Notes: a model not told the origin generated them from the letters alone. A stretch of DNA of 64,000 nt from CAWBBA01 sp963729795 (GCA_963729795.1 CAVSPC010000039.1:1-64000), one strand, 5' to 3'; positions 1-10,138 are shown, numbered from the stretch's first letter. Program-made: numbers and translations.

Positions 1-109
1 AGGTTGAAAACATAGCCGCTGTCCCTGGCCTATCCGTAGGCATAATATAGTCTAATTGCTGCAATCCCTGCTAGCGCAGGAATGATAGACTTGTGAGATG
101 ATGAAAAAT

Positions 110-856
110 TCATAGCGGCTTCCAACCTACTGTGACCAAATTCTTTCCGATAGGAACGCGAATTGTTCGTTCTAGCAAGCGACAGATGGGCACACAGAAG
201 CGATCGTATATGGAGACTTGGTTTCTTCGAATGTTAGCTTGCTTGAGCAATCGAAACAATAAGAACCAAGGGATTATTCCCAACAGGTCTATGTACGCAC
301 TTTTGACAACCCTAAAGCCACAATTTTCTACCAATTCGTTGAGAGATTCTCTCTCATATCTTCGAAAGTGGCCGACCAGTTCATCATTTGTTCCGTAAAG
401 CCACTGCAGAGCTGGGACAAAGACCCATATAAATCCGCCCGGGAGCAAGAATCGAAAGGCTCGACTCAGCTCCTCTCGGTCATCCGAAAGATGCTCCAAA
501 ACGTTTATGTACGTGATCGTGTCCGGCCTTCTGTCCAGAGAAGATGCGACGTCCCGTAATTCTGCCTGGATCACACTAGCATTTGCGATAGGAGCTAAAG
601 CCCTATCCAAGATAGGATATATATTTACGGCTGGCTCCAGCGCTACAAGCGACTGAATTCCTTCTCTCAGTAGTAGTTTGGAAAAGTCCCCCGCACCAGC
701 TCCGACTTCGACCACATTTTTTCCGAGATACGAGACAAATTGATCCAAGATCCAGTTACGATAGTTCCTGCATTCCGACATTGCTTCCAGATCACGCCCA
801 TCATATTCAATAGAATGCTCCACGCCGGAAGCGGAATCTGTTTTGGAGTTTGTCAA
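110..856 (-). CDS. Class I SAM-dependent methyltransferase
   Basis: Probable S-adenosylmethionine-dependent methyltransferase of 248 residues. The SAM-binding glycine motif VVEVGAGAGDFSKLL lies near residues 48-62, and the acidic post-motif LEPAV follows. A YINVLEHL segment near residue 118 and a FVPALQWLYG segment resemble methyltransferases found in polysaccharide and polyketide loci. The start is a TTG with a good AGGAG about 7 bases upstream; no in-frame ATG fits better. It is the last gene of a minus-strand run behind a B12-radical SAM protein and a GT2 glycosyltransferase, so a role in modifying a glycan or lipid-linked sugar is inferred. The substrate cannot be read from the sequence. 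Confidence 0.8.
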   Translation of the reverse strand: MTNSKTDSASGVEHSIEYDGRDLEAMSECRNYRNWILDQFVSYLGKNVVEVGAGAGDFSKLLLREGIQSLVALEPAVNIYPILDRALAPIANASVIQAELRDVASSLDRRPDTITYINVLEHLSDDREELSRAFRFLLPGGFIWVFVPALQWLYGTNDELVGHFRRYERESLNELVENCGFRVVKSAYIDLLGIIPWFLLFRLLKQANIRRNQVSIYDRFCVPICRLLERTIRVPIGKNLVTVGWKPL

Positions 857-953
857 GAGAATCTCCTGGAGATGTCAAAGCAGATTTGCCGACCTTGTGT
901 CCGTGAGAAGTCTCGGGCTTGCCGTTAACTTGTCAGGTAATTTAAATCGAAGA

Positions 954-2348
954 TTACTGGCCGACGAGCATGCGCAATCCCCTCAGGATGGACATGATAT
1001 CCTGCAGACTTCTCATTTTCTTGATATGTTCGAGAGCAAATCCGACTCTGAGATAGAATTTTCTGTGGGCTTTTCGGTAGTATTCGAGTACCTTTGCGGG
1101 TGACACCGAGGGAAGTTCCATCACAGGACCAGAAAGATCGTAGTCGTCCCAATTTCTGGTCAGCAAATAGCCGTTTTGGTCTGCCCATCGGAACATTTCA
1201 GTCCCTGGGAAGGGTGTCGCAATGTTGAATTGCACAAGATGCGGTGCTAAACGTATTGCGAATCGAATGCTTTGTTCCATCGATTGTTCCGTCTCCCCTG
1301 GATTACCAAGCATAAAGGCTAACCTGACATTGAGCCCCAGTTTCTTGCATGTGTCGACAACCCATTGCACTTTTTCTGGATCCATTTTCTTTTTGATGTT
1401 TGATAGGACAACCGGATCGCAGGTCTCTACGCCAAACATGACCTGGTGACATCCCGCGTTTTTCATCATCCGGAAGGTCTCTTCATGAAACGTGTCGATG
1501 CGACTGAAGCAGCTCCACGTCAAATCGAGTCTAAGGTCTTCCAGAGATTGGCAAAAATTCCGGACCTCTTTTCTCACTGCTGGAAAGGTATCGTCATATA
1601 AACAGACTTCTTTGATGCCGTATTTGCTCTGCAATAATGCTATTTCCTCTGCAACCACTCGCCCCGATCGACTACGCAACGATTTGCCGAATATCTTATA
1701 GCAGAACGTACATTGGCCGGGGCAACCGCGTGTAACCAAAACGGAGATGGCCGGCAACCGTTTAGCCGCGCCCGCAGCAGGGTAATACTTGGCCATAGGC
1801 AACAGGTGATACGCAGGGAATGGTAGGGAATCCAGATCTTTGATGAGAGCTCGGTCCGGATTGTGACAAATCTGGTCGTTCAGTCGCCAGGAGATGCCCG
1901 CTATGGATTCGATTGGTCTTTCTTCAACGATTTCCAGAAAAGTGTTTTCACCTTCGCCTCGGACGACCATGTCGACGGATGGCACGGCGAGGACTTCCTC
2001 CGGAAGCACCGTAGGATGCACGCCACCCAATACCACTGTAGTGTTCGGACTCTGCTCCTTGATTAGATTTGCAGTCCGCAAGGCGTTGCCGATCAACGGA
2101 GTAGTGGCAGTGATGCCCGCTACACGAAAAGGTCCTTCAGACTCGATCCAGCGCCCTATGGCATCGATGTCCATTGACTCCGCATGGGCATCCAGAATTC
2201 GGACTCTGTGACCGTGTCGTTCCAAGACAGCTCCCAGCCATGCCAAACCCAGAGGCGGCATTATGCTCGCGACACTCCGCCAGACGTTTTGTTTTCGCAG
2301 GATTACCCATGGTGGGTTTATGAGGACAATATCATAAGTATGTTTCAT
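954..2348 (-). CDS. B12-binding-domain radical SAM protein
   Basis: 464 residues with two recognisable modules. The first 150 residues form a cobalamin-binding-like Rossmann domain starting INPPWV and continuing PPLGLAWLGAVLERHGH. The radical SAM domain carries the cluster motif VTRGCPGQCTFCYK near residue 200 (CxxxCxxC), followed by TIM-barrel segments such as VCLYDDTF and QVMFGVETCDP. This architecture is that of the PhpK/BchE-type class, which catalyses methyl transfers and cyclisations. It sits 70 bases downstream of a GT2 gene and about 100 bases upstream of a methyltransferase on the same strand, so an operon for surface glycan or lipid modification is likely. The exact reaction is unknown. 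Confidence 0.88.
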   Translation of the reverse strand: MKHTYDIVLINPPWVILRKQNVWRSVASIMPPLGLAWLGAVLERHGHRVRILDAHAESMDIDAIGRWIESEGPFRVAGITATTPLIGNALRTANLIKEQSPNTTVVLGGVHPTVLPEEVLAVPSVDMVVRGEGENTFLEIVEERPIESIAGISWRLNDQICHNPDRALIKDLDSLPFPAYHLLPMAKYYPAAGAAKRLPAISVLVTRGCPGQCTFCYKIFGKSLRSRSGRVVAEEIALLQSKYGIKEVCLYDDTFPAVRKEVRNFCQSLEDLRLDLTWSCFSRIDTFHEETFRMMKNAGCHQVMFGVETCDPVVLSNIKKKMDPEKVQWVVDTCKKLGLNVRLAFMLGNPGETEQSMEQSIRFAIRLAPHLVQFNIATPFPGTEMFRWADQNGYLLTRNWDDYDLSGPVMELPSVSPAKVLEYYRKAHRKFYLRVGFALEHIKKMRSLQDIMSILRGLRMLVGQ

Positions 2349-2418
2349 CTCGGAGACTCACAAAATCAAATCTTGGGAAGCCGAATAGCGCTTCAATCGA
2401 CAAACGTTTTCACGCTCA

Positions 2419-3429
2419 TCAGGGGATATTTGTCGACGGAACGCGGCCGAAACTGCGGGTGATTCCGAGTTGCGGATCCACTTTAGGCAGTGAGAGGTAC
2501 CTCAGACGTTTCATTTCTTTTCGTCCCCGCGTGACGGTATTGAGGATAAGACCACAAACGAGGCTCACGAGACCGGCTATCATCGTTGTTGACGTTAAAA
2601 TCAGACTCAAGGAGTCTATTGGCGAGCCATGCAGCAAGAAACTTGACCCCTGGAGAATAATGAGGATTAACACCAATATTCCTAATAAGATACTTCCGAT
2701 TCCGAAGAAGGTCAGAGGTTTTTCTTCTTCTAAAAGGCGGATCAGAGTGAACAAGATGACAAAACCATCACGGAAGGTCCTCAACTTGCTGACAGAACCC
2801 TCTCGTCGAGCCCGGTATGGAGCTTCAATCTCAGCAATGGGCATGCGCATGTCCAGGGCATGAAAAGTCAGTTCGGTCTCAATCTCGAACCCCGTTGAGA
2901 TACAGGCAAACGATTTGATAAATCTATAGGAGAAAGCCCTATACCCTGATAACATGTCTCTGATATCAGCTTCAAATAATATTGAAGCGATCCTCGTCAA
3001 CAGAACATTGCCGAACTGATGTCCTGATCGATAAGCTTCGTCATCAGTAAAAACCCTGACAGCGGTGACCATGTCGTAAGGACCCTCTAAAAGAGTCTCA
3101 ACCAGCCTCGGAGCGCTCGCGGCGTCATACGTGTCGTCTCCGTCGATCAAAATGTATACGTCAGCGTCAATGTCAGAAAACATCCGGTTGACAACATTTC
3201 CTTTACCAACTAGCGGTTGGTGCCCTATCTTTGCACCCGAATCGATGGCGACTTCGACGGTACGATCCGTAGAGTTGTTGTCATACACGTAAATGATGGA
3301 ACCCGGTAAGGCCCGCCTCAAGTCACGGACAACGGTTCCTATCAATTCCTCCTCGTCTCTGCATGGTATGAGCACTGCGATCCGGAGGTGCTCAAGGGCA
3401 TCTGAGACTCGGCTGTCACCGCCATGCAT
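2419..3429 (-). CDS. GT2 (dolichyl-phosphate mannosyltransferase-like) glycosyltransferase
   Basis: Membrane-anchored family 2 glycosyltransferase of about 336 residues. The GT-A fold is clear: IAVLIPCRDEEE at the start, the YDNNSTDRT nucleotide-binding segment, the metal-binding motif LIDGDDTYD, and the DMLSGYRAFS segment typical of DPM1-like enzymes. Two hydrophobic C-terminal segments (FFGIGSILLGILVLILII and the TTMIAGLVSLVCGLIL stretch) should anchor it. I chose the ATG at 3429 because GAGAGGAAACGCGT precedes it; the frame stays open to 3501 (360 residues) but that extension does not look family-like. Such enzymes load a lipid-linked sugar used by GT-C transferases, and three GT-C-like genes lie nearby. 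Confidence 0.87.
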   Translation of the reverse strand: MHGGDSRVSDALEHLRIAVLIPCRDEEELIGTVVRDLRRALPGSIIYVYDNNSTDRTVEVAIDSGAKIGHQPLVGKGNVVNRMFSDIDADVYILIDGDDTYDAASAPRLVETLLEGPYDMVTAVRVFTDDEAYRSGHQFGNVLLTRIASILFEADIRDMLSGYRAFSYRFIKSFACISTGFEIETELTFHALDMRMPIAEIEAPYRARREGSVSKLRTFRDGFVILFTLIRLLEEEKPLTFFGIGSILLGILVLILIILQGSSFLLHGSPIDSLSLILTSTTMIAGLVSLVCGLILNTVTRGRKEMKRLRYLSLPKVDPQLGITRSFGRVPSTNIP

Positions 3430-4396
3430 ACGCGTTTCCTCTCTCACTTTATCCTCAGGGCACATCCCAGCATTCCTCGATCCAGTTATCAGGCTGAACA
3501 ATAGATGCCAAATCCGCAGTCATCCCGAAATCGATGCCTTAATATAAGTAGACCTTCGCAGATACACTGTTAGAAGATCATAACTGGGTCGCATATGGTA
3601 TAGGTCGTCCGTCTTTTCTCCCGGCTGATACTGCAGGGTACTCACCGAAATCTGTCTGACCTATCATCAATCCTGGGGCGCTGGCTTAGTCAGGCACTCG
3701 CCCCGCGCGCAGTGTTCCATGAAGCGGCTACTGGGGAATTGATCAGGTCATCTCGAATACTGCTTGGATGTTTCCACAACTGAGATCTCGCTGCAGGCAC
3801 GCCATCCTCGTCGAATTCCAATTGGTCCTTCGGGTCGCTCCTCATTGTGACGATAGAAACCGAAGGCCCATTGGTTTTAGTTGAGAGAGCCGTACCGCAA
3901 GCGGCCTGGTCGGGGCCTCGTGCCTCCGGCAATCCGCAAACGAGTTCATCACGCGCAATGTCTCCAAAATAGAGAGTTCCATGAGTCAGCCGGCTTGTGA
4001 CAAAGACTTAACTAAAGTGCTGAGGTCGATCCAAGAGTATATTTAATTATTATACTGGTTTCCACAGGTTTGTCCAGAAGCTAGGACTTCCTGCAAACTT
4101 GATGCTATGGGGCGACTCTTGGGTCAGATCCAATAAATATTGAACAGGAACTTCCAACAGTGGCAATAAAGTGGTATCAATGCAGGAAAACAGGTGCCTG
4201 GGAGTCAGGGTGAGACAGAAAACAGCTTGCTGAGTGTTGCATTGGTGAGTTAAGAGTTGCCAGTCATTCCGCTCCTACTCTTTCACGAACGGGATTCGGC
4301 ATAGTCGATTTGCGCTCCAACTTAAGGAGCGCGGCACCAGGCACTAGTTCGTACTCTCACCACGAAGAATTTGATTATCGTAGATTGGAAACAGCG
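3430..4396. other. Gene-poor 970-base stretch between divergent glycosyltransferase genes
   Basis: No convincing gene. An 80-codon minus-strand frame (3690-3932) has no ribosome binding site and no recognisable family. The stretch becomes AT-rich between about 4010 and 4160. It must hold the promoters of the divergent genes at 3429 and 4397, but I see no clear -35/-10 pair. An extended untranslated region, an RNA gene or a decayed gene are all possible. Confidence 0.4.
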
Positions 4397-6133
4397 ATGA
4401 GTTTTTCGTCATCACAGAAGTCTTTGGTGCCAGCCCTGGTGGGCATAGGAATAATCGGTCTGTACTATGCGTTTGGATTGGCCAGGTGCTATGGCTTCGC
4501 TGTCGATGTTGGGTTCCCCACGTATGTGGTCGCAGGCCGTGCTGAATGCTTGTTCATGTTTTGTTATGTCGTGTGTGCCGCGTATGCTTCAGCCTTCATT
4601 TCCCTTTCCCTCGTCCTGAGAGACGCTTCCGACCGATTTTGGTCTGAAGCCACCACGATATTAACTCACAAGTATTTCCCCGCCGCAGCAGCAATCTTCG
4701 GATTCGTAGGTATGGTCTTGGTTCGTTTTTTCTTGTTCGAGCGATTTCCCTTAACCGATGACGAAAATGTCTATGTTTTTGTTGCCAAAACGTTGTTAGC
4801 CGGGAGGCTGAGTAACCCAGCCCCGGAATTCTATGAACTGTTCAAGTATCCACTCATGATAGTTACCCAGCACCAATGGATGGGCGAGTACACAATTGGG
4901 CACCCGTTGTTTCTGGCGCTGGGACTGTTGACTGGGCTTAAGGATTTTATCGTTCCCGCTGCTTCGGCAGGGACACTCCTGTTGATTTACTTCATAGCTA
5001 AAGATCAGTTCGGGAGGAAAGTCGCAGTCATAGCTCTTCTTCTTGCGGTGCTTTCTCCGCAATTTATCCTCACGGGTGGCACCCTTCTAGGCTACCCTAC
5101 CGCAGGATTTTGTTCGGCAGTTATGATTTTTTCAGTTTTGCGTTTGCATCGCCGCTCAAATCCATACTGGATACTAATTTTTCTGTGTGCGAGCTCGCTA
5201 TTAATTTTGAATCGTCCGCAATCGTGGTTGTGTCTAGGCGTACCACTGGGATTGTTTTCTCTCGTATCCGCCATCAAGGAAAAAGAACGGGCGTTATGGC
5301 GCGCTGTGGGCATCCAACTGGCCGTCGCGGTCGCATCATCAGGAGTATTCCTCCTCGCCAACTATTGGCACACTGGTGATCCTTTCAAGACGGCACAATA
5401 TCTTTTTCTCGAACATTCCAAGTACGGTAAGTCGATTGGATTTTATGTGCGAAGTATTGCCGGCATTCATACTCCTTTGAAGGGAGTCGCCAATCTCCTT
5501 CTGAGTCTACTTAGGCAAAATGTTTGGCTGTTCGGATGGCCTTTTTCGTTTGTCTTTATTTTGTTCGTCCCGGCCGGTCGCTTTGTACGATTCTTGCTTG
5601 GATGGGGCCTTGCTTACTGGGCTTTCTATACGTCCTTCTTTTCTCCCGGAATAAACATCCCTGGCCCCGTTTATTATTACGAGATGATTCTTCCAGCGGC
5701 AATTCTGTCAGCGTGTGGGATTGTTCGCCTTCACAAATTTCTAGAATGTAGATTTGCTGATCTTGGGAGAAAGATTGTCCCTGGCGTGATATTAGCATCT
5801 TACATTGTGAGCTGTCTGATGTTTTTGCCGGTGGTTTTGACTTCTCTAAGAGAAATCACTTTAGCCTCTTCCACTGTCTACAGGGCGCTTGATGAACACC
5901 GAGTTCACGATGCCGTGATATTTGTCGACGATATTGTTCCCAACTTGAACTCGAGCTGGGTGTTTGCCCCTTATGTCAGTGGGCCGGACACCGAGCGGGA
6001 AGACAGAATTTTTGTGCGTTGGCCCAAGAGCCCCAAAGTCATGAAAGAGTTCCTTGGGAAGTACCCAAATCGGCAGGTCTGGGGTGTTCGGCCGGAGGAA
6101 AACAAAAGACTGGCTATTTGGAGAATGAAGTGA
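4397..6133 (+). CDS. Multi-membrane GT-C-like glycosyltransferase (ArnT/PMT type)
   Basis: About 578 residues with roughly a dozen hydrophobic segments. Near residue 115 the first extramembrane loop carries FPLTDDENVYVF, the acidic loop signature of ArnT/PMT-type GT-C transferases, which use polyprenyl-phosphate sugars. A further GEYTIGHPLFLALGLL segment fits the family. The C-terminal 100 residues form a small soluble tail. The ATG at 4397 (MSFSSSQKS) is preferred because the upstream in-frame extension to 4310 begins at TTG, lacks a ribosome binding site and looks non-protein-like. A strong hairpin follows 80 bases after the stop. Donor and acceptor are unknown. Confidence 0.75.
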   Translation: MSFSSSQKSLVPALVGIGIIGLYYAFGLARCYGFAVDVGFPTYVVAGRAECLFMFCYVVCAAYASAFISLSLVLRDASDRFWSEATTILTHKYFPAAAAIFGFVGMVLVRFFLFERFPLTDDENVYVFVAKTLLAGRLSNPAPEFYELFKYPLMIVTQHQWMGEYTIGHPLFLALGLLTGLKDFIVPAASAGTLLLIYFIAKDQFGRKVAVIALLLAVLSPQFILTGGTLLGYPTAGFCSAVMIFSVLRLHRRSNPYWILIFLCASSLLILNRPQSWLCLGVPLGLFSLVSAIKEKERALWRAVGIQLAVAVASSGVFLLANYWHTGDPFKTAQYLFLEHSKYGKSIGFYVRSIAGIHTPLKGVANLLLSLLRQNVWLFGWPFSFVFILFVPAGRFVRFLLGWGLAYWAFYTSFFSPGINIPGPVYYYEMILPAAILSACGIVRLHKFLECRFADLGRKIVPGVILASYIVSCLMFLPVVLTSLREITLASSTVYRALDEHRVHDAVIFVDDIVPNLNSSWVFAPYVSGPDTEREDRIFVRWPKSPKVMKEFLGKYPNRQVWGVRPEENKRLAIWRMK

Positions 6134-6210
6134 CGTGCCACCCTGCGAAGTCCCACTCCCACAGCTATTGAGAGGAACACACGTTGTCCTCGGCCTATGC
6201 GCATTCATCT

Positions 6211-6248
6211 GGCGCTAGGAGCCTGTCGCGCAACAGGCTCCTAGCGCC
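6211..6248. terminator. 16-bp perfect hairpin between convergent genes
   Basis: GGCGCTAGGAGCCTGT, a 6-base loop, then the exact reverse complement. It lies between the stop of the plus-strand GT-C gene (6133) and the end of the minus-strand GT-C gene (6483), so it can act on both strands. There is no long T tract, so it may be a dispersed palindrome rather than a classical rho-independent terminator. Confidence 0.55.
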
Positions 6249-6482
6249 GCTTAAGAAGCGTTTAGCGATTCCGGAAGCCGCAAATAGCGTGCCAAATACG
6301 AAGAAGAAAGCTACAAGGCATTGGAACCAAAAAAAGCCTAGACGCGTAATTTCCATCGCTTCTGACTACTCCGTGGGCTGCTGACGCCTCAAGTCATCGA
6401 AAAATGTTGCCTCGTATGGGCTGAGGACCAACCGAAGAAGGACAAAGATTTGAATATCGACCAAGCTGATATATGCTTTCGC

Positions 6483-8129
6483 TTAGGGCTTCAGGGGCGT
6501 CGGCTTCACACTTTCTCGACACCAGCCTTCCGTCGGCTGGCATCGCACTGGAACGCTCACGAATCTTTGTAAGATCTTCATAACAATTCGGACGATATCC
6601 TCCGTCGGTCCGACACAGGTCACCAGATCTTGCCTTGCCATGTTCGGATTCATTGTGACAGCATAATTTGCTGTAACGGCAGTATCGACCACCCTTACGG
6701 GCGTTGGTGTCATGATCCTGACCCACGCCGGTAGGAGGCACATTATGTCAACAACTTGAGCGTACACATGGATTGGCGACCGGATGAAATCAGGTGGCGT
6801 GTTCAGCCCCATGAGGTCGATAGTCTTGCGTCTCCCGAAATATCGGACCGCCCCTGCATCCACAGTGGCCACTACCGCGGCAGGGGGCAGACATCAATTA
6901 ATCCTCTTGCCCAAAACCACTTGGACTTCGTCAATATTGCGTACGTCACTGGCAAGCTTCCTCCCATAATAGGAAAAGTCCAGACAGGTGAACAGTACAG
7001 TTGAAATGCACCCGATGGAAATGATTAGTATTGAAGCTGCAACTCTCAATCCACGCCACTTGCTTTTGCCCTGTTTTGGCATGAGGACCCTGACCAATTC
7101 CGCTATGCCGATGCCCAGAGCAACAGACAATAATGGTACCGCCGGCAGAAGGTACCGCATGTGGTAGAATGACTTCGGGTCACATGGGAATATCAGGGCA
7201 AGACTTGCAACACAATAGAGCAGCCCGGAACACAGTGATACGCATGCGATTAGCTTCGGCCTGCTATTTCGGCCCAGCACCAATCCTATGCCACCCAGGA
7301 CCAGCGTTATAAGCCCGAGGGGTGTGAAGCTTTCGATCATTTCTATTCCATTGAGCACTGTTTCGCGCCACATGGAACTGTATGGGACCAACGCCTTTTC
7401 ATAGAAGGTTGCCGGGAATGGCCTACCATCTATATGAAGATTTCTTCCTATCACCAAGGTCCCTGCCAGGAGGGATGGCAAAGCAAGTTTCACGAAGTCC
7501 CCCACAGTTGCTTGGCCCGTGAGCGCAAGCACGGCGACGTAAGCCTCTGCAACTACTCCTACAACGGCAAACTCGGGTCTGGTCATGCAGGCCCCTGCCA
7601 ACATAACCCCTGCCAACCAAAATCTTCTACTTAAGAGAGAATAGATGCCCCACAAGCACAGTGAACATCCAAGAGCAATTTCCATCCCGCTGACCGCGGC
7701 CATTGCCAGCGGAGGACTCACGCCCACGAACATTGCCACAATGAACCCCGTTTCCAAGGAATCGGTGGCATAGGCAACTATTTTGAAACATGCGGCGGCC
7801 GTCAAGCCGTGAAGTAGCGCTCCTAGTATCTTAGTGCCCAGCACTACACTGCTGATCGATGAAAAGATCAGATGCAATGCCCCAAGGCAAAGTGCCCACA
7901 AGACGGCAGTGCAACCGGTTGCCGGTATCCCATCGTTGTACGCGAGCATTCCGCTCTGGGCAAAGGACCTACCGTAAACAAGATGAATCCAGGCGTCATC
8001 GAGCGGAAATCCGGACCAGGATTGGGGGGAAAAACCCATGATGGACAAAGCATATCCAAAAGCGACGACCGTAACGAGAGGCATCAGCACTTTCTGGTCA
8101 AGTACAGGTCTGCGTAAAGCGAACTCCAT
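6483..8129 (-). CDS. GT-C-like membrane glycosyltransferase, interrupted by an in-frame TGA
   Basis: The N-terminal 411 residues (6894-8129) are a multi-membrane protein with PLDDAWIHLVYGRSFA and GIPATGCTAVLW, motifs of GT-C-type family members. The frame reaches a TGA at 6894-6896 right after VVLGKRIN and then continues open in the same frame as CLPPAAVVATVDAGAVRY and KTIDLMGLNTP, the expected soluble C-terminal domain, until 6483. The reading is therefore one protein of about 548 residues with one nonsense codon, not two genes. A sequencing error, a true nonsense mutation (for example CGA to TGA) and readthrough are possible. ATG at 8129 has GAGGA upstream. Confidence 0.72.
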
Positions 8130-8164
8130 CAATCCTCATGCTCCGAGTTGGTCTTCCGCCATGT

Positions 8165-8218
8165 GGATGGGGTGGTTGCCCTCATTGGTTGGAACAATCA
8201 AGGGCAACCACCCCATCC
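8165..8218. repeat. 18-bp perfect inverted repeat hairpin upstream of the GT-C gene
   Basis: GGATGGGGTGGTTGCCCT is followed by an 18-base loop and its exact reverse complement; the loop itself has an inner ATTG/CAAT pairing. It lies about 35 bases upstream of the minus-strand gene starting at 8129, where it would form in the 5' leader, and also beyond the end of the gene at 8497. Function is unknown: leader structure, bidirectional terminator, or a mobile palindrome. The remaining bases from 8219 to 8496 show nothing else. Confidence 0.6.
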
Positions 8219-8496
8219 GCATCAGAATGGAAATGTCGCAAACAACTGATTCATGTGAATCTCACCTGCCAGCAGCGCTACTTTCGTCACGAATGTGTGT
8301 AAATGAAGGGAGAATCGATCGTCCTTCTCACAGGGAATGTCTTGAAATCTGTTTATGCAGATATTTTAGAGACGGTACCACATAAGTGCGGCAGTGTGAA
8401 GCCTGAACGGACCCAAAATACTCGTTGTGGTCTCGAGGCGCTGCCTTGGAACGTGAAAATTGCCAAATTCGATCTCTGCGATTTCCTCGGCCCTCA

Positions 8497-10122
8497 TCAC
8501 TTTTGCTGAGTCTTGATACGATACAGCCTCCAGAGGCCCGTCGTCGTTACCGGAACAAGCGGAGATCGGGCTCTGGTGGCCGCATGAATTTGGTTGGTTC
8601 CATTTATCAGCGCGTAGTCAAAATAGTGAAGATCCGACTCTTTGACGAGCTTCGGGAACCATTCCAGGCCGTGGGTCCAGGGCTTCGGGGAATTGTCTCT
8701 GAAGACCACCAGACACGGCGAAAACTCGGCAAACGAAAAATTCAACGTGCCGCCCTTCAGCACCTGGCAATAAGCAAACACCTGGATAAACGGGAACCCC
8801 TTGATGAGATTGCTCTTATGAACCAGGTCGAGTCCCAGCACCTTCGGGGAAGCGGGCAGCGCAGCCAACGCTTCTTTGAGACCTGAGAGTTCGTCCCTTT
8901 CGAATCTTACCCACGTGGTGGTTGTAACAAAGCAAAAGGCAGCCACGATCACCAGCGCCGCTACTTGCCTGAGTATCGGCCTCACCACCGGCGCGGGCAC
9001 GGCCAGGAGCAACATTATCATCGCGGGCGGCATCCACCGCTGGCTGAACCGGATCGTATTCATGTATTTGTCAGGGAGGAACAAAGCGGACGCAAAGAAG
9101 AGACCCGCTGCAAGAAGTAGCTCTTTGTCGATTAGTCCGTCACCCCGGACTTGATCAGGGGTCCAGTCTGGATTCCCGCGTTCGCGGGAATGACGGAAAT
9201 CCATCGTCTCGCGGCACCGTCGCGGCGATCCTTCCGCACTTTCTGCATTGGACAGCCCAAAAGTCGTCATTTTGGAAAACTGGTACAAACTTTTGCGGTG
9301 CTGCACAATCGACACAATGACCCACAGAAGCGCCACAGCAAAGAACACAGGTACGGCAGGACCTTTTATTCCACCCAAAGCCGCGTCTGAAAGCCATGCG
9401 AAAGATAGACGCGAGATCGGGTTGGAAGCCCACAAAGGCGGCGTAGCCATCGAGGAGCCCGAAAGCGACGGATACCAGATCCAGACCACCACAACGAGAG
9501 GCGCTACGTAAGCCAATCTAATTAGTGTCTTTTTGACAGGCTTTCGGAAAACTATCCCTTGAGCCACGAGCCATGCCATGCCGGCAATGAACCAGAGCAC
9601 ATGACACAGATAAAGGAGAACCGCGCAGGAAAGCCATAAGAAGGCATCTCGCGCTGAAAACCCCTCTAGGGAATCTTCAGTGCTGAGAGAAAACCAGACG
9701 AGAAAAGCAGGCAACCCTATTACGAAACTGTAAAAGCCCCAGTAAACCGTATGGTTCAAAACGAAGAGACAAGACAGAGCCGCCGCAGCCGCAGATCGTT
9801 CCCGCTTGGCCGCCGTAATATGGACTGACACTGCCCACAGCAAGACAATGGCGAGCATAGCCATCCGGCCTGCGCTTTGTGGGCCGAAGAGTGCCCATGA
9901 GACTCCAAGCATCAGATAGGATAGACTGTATGGGGTGAACCACTGTATCTTGTAAGGACTCCCCGAAGGGTCGTGCAATGTTTCAAGAAACAGGCGAATC
10001 TGGGCCGATTGTTGCGGTAGATCCGTTATGGGAGGAAACGTAACCGACAAGAACGGTGCTGCCAGGAGGCAGCAGCACAAAAATGCGAGCCAAGACCTCG
10101 GTATGGTTGTAGGTGCGATCAT
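8497..10122 (-). CDS. Multi-membrane GT-C-like protein with a dispersed repeat inside its frame
   Basis: 541 residues, about ten membrane segments. The N-terminal loop FPPITDLPQQSAQIRLFLET resembles the first loop of a set of uncharacterised bacterial GT-C-like membrane proteins. Between residues about 295 and 330 the sequence turns polar and reads DFRHSRERGNPDWTPDQ followed by VRGDGLIDKELL; this is the translation of an intergenic-type repeat at about 9130-9203 that has inserted without breaking the frame. Membrane segments resume directly afterwards. The start ATG at 10122 has no strong ribosome binding site. It likely belongs with the two other GT-C genes; the substrate is unknown. Confidence 0.7.
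   Translation of the reverse strand: MIAPTTIPRSWLAFLCCCLLAAPFLSVTFPPITDLPQQSAQIRLFLETLHDPSGSPYKIQWFTPYSLSYLMLGVSWALFGPQSAGRMAMLAIVLLWAVSVHITAAKRERSAAAAALSCLFVLNHTVYWGFYSFVIGLPAFLVWFSLSTEDSLEGFSARDAFLWLSCAVLLYLCHVLWFIAGMAWLVAQGIVFRKPVKKTLIRLAYVAPLVVVVWIWYPSLSGSSMATPPLWASNPISRLSFAWLSDAALGGIKGPAVPVFFAVALLWVIVSIVQHRKSLYQFSKMTTFGLSNAESAEGSPRRCRETMDFRHSRERGNPDWTPDQVRGDGLIDKELLLAAGLFFASALFLPDKYMNTIRFSQRWMPPAMIMLLLAVPAPVVRPILRQVAALVIVAAFCFVTTTTWVRFERDELSGLKEALAALPASPKVLGLDLVHKSNLIKGFPFIQVFAYCQVLKGGTLNFSFAEFSPCLVVFRDNSPKPWTHGLEWFPKLVKESDLHYFDYALINGTNQIHAATRARSPLVPVTTTGLWRLYRIKTQQK
9130..9203. repeat. Dispersed palindromic repeat inserted in a coding region
   Basis: The segment combines GTCACCCCGGACTTGATCAG with GGATTCCCGCGTTCGCGGGA and ends AATGACGG. 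The core ATTCCCGCG-TTC-GCGGGAAT is a palindrome. A relative with the same GTCA-CCCGG opening occurs in intergenic DNA at about 14148-14185. Its translation, HSRERGNPDWTPDQ, is the peptide that this repeat type usually yields in proteobacterial proteins. Confidence 0.75.
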
Positions 10123-10138
10123 AGAGAAAACGCCAGTA

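Noticed and set aside
3690..3932. 80-codon minus-strand frame in the gap before the GT-C gene
   Set aside because: No ribosome binding site, no recognisable family, odd composition.
6894..6896. TGA read as selenocysteine
   Set aside because: No SECIS-like structure identified and no reason for Sec at this place in a GT-C protein; a sequence error or nonsense mutation is simpler.
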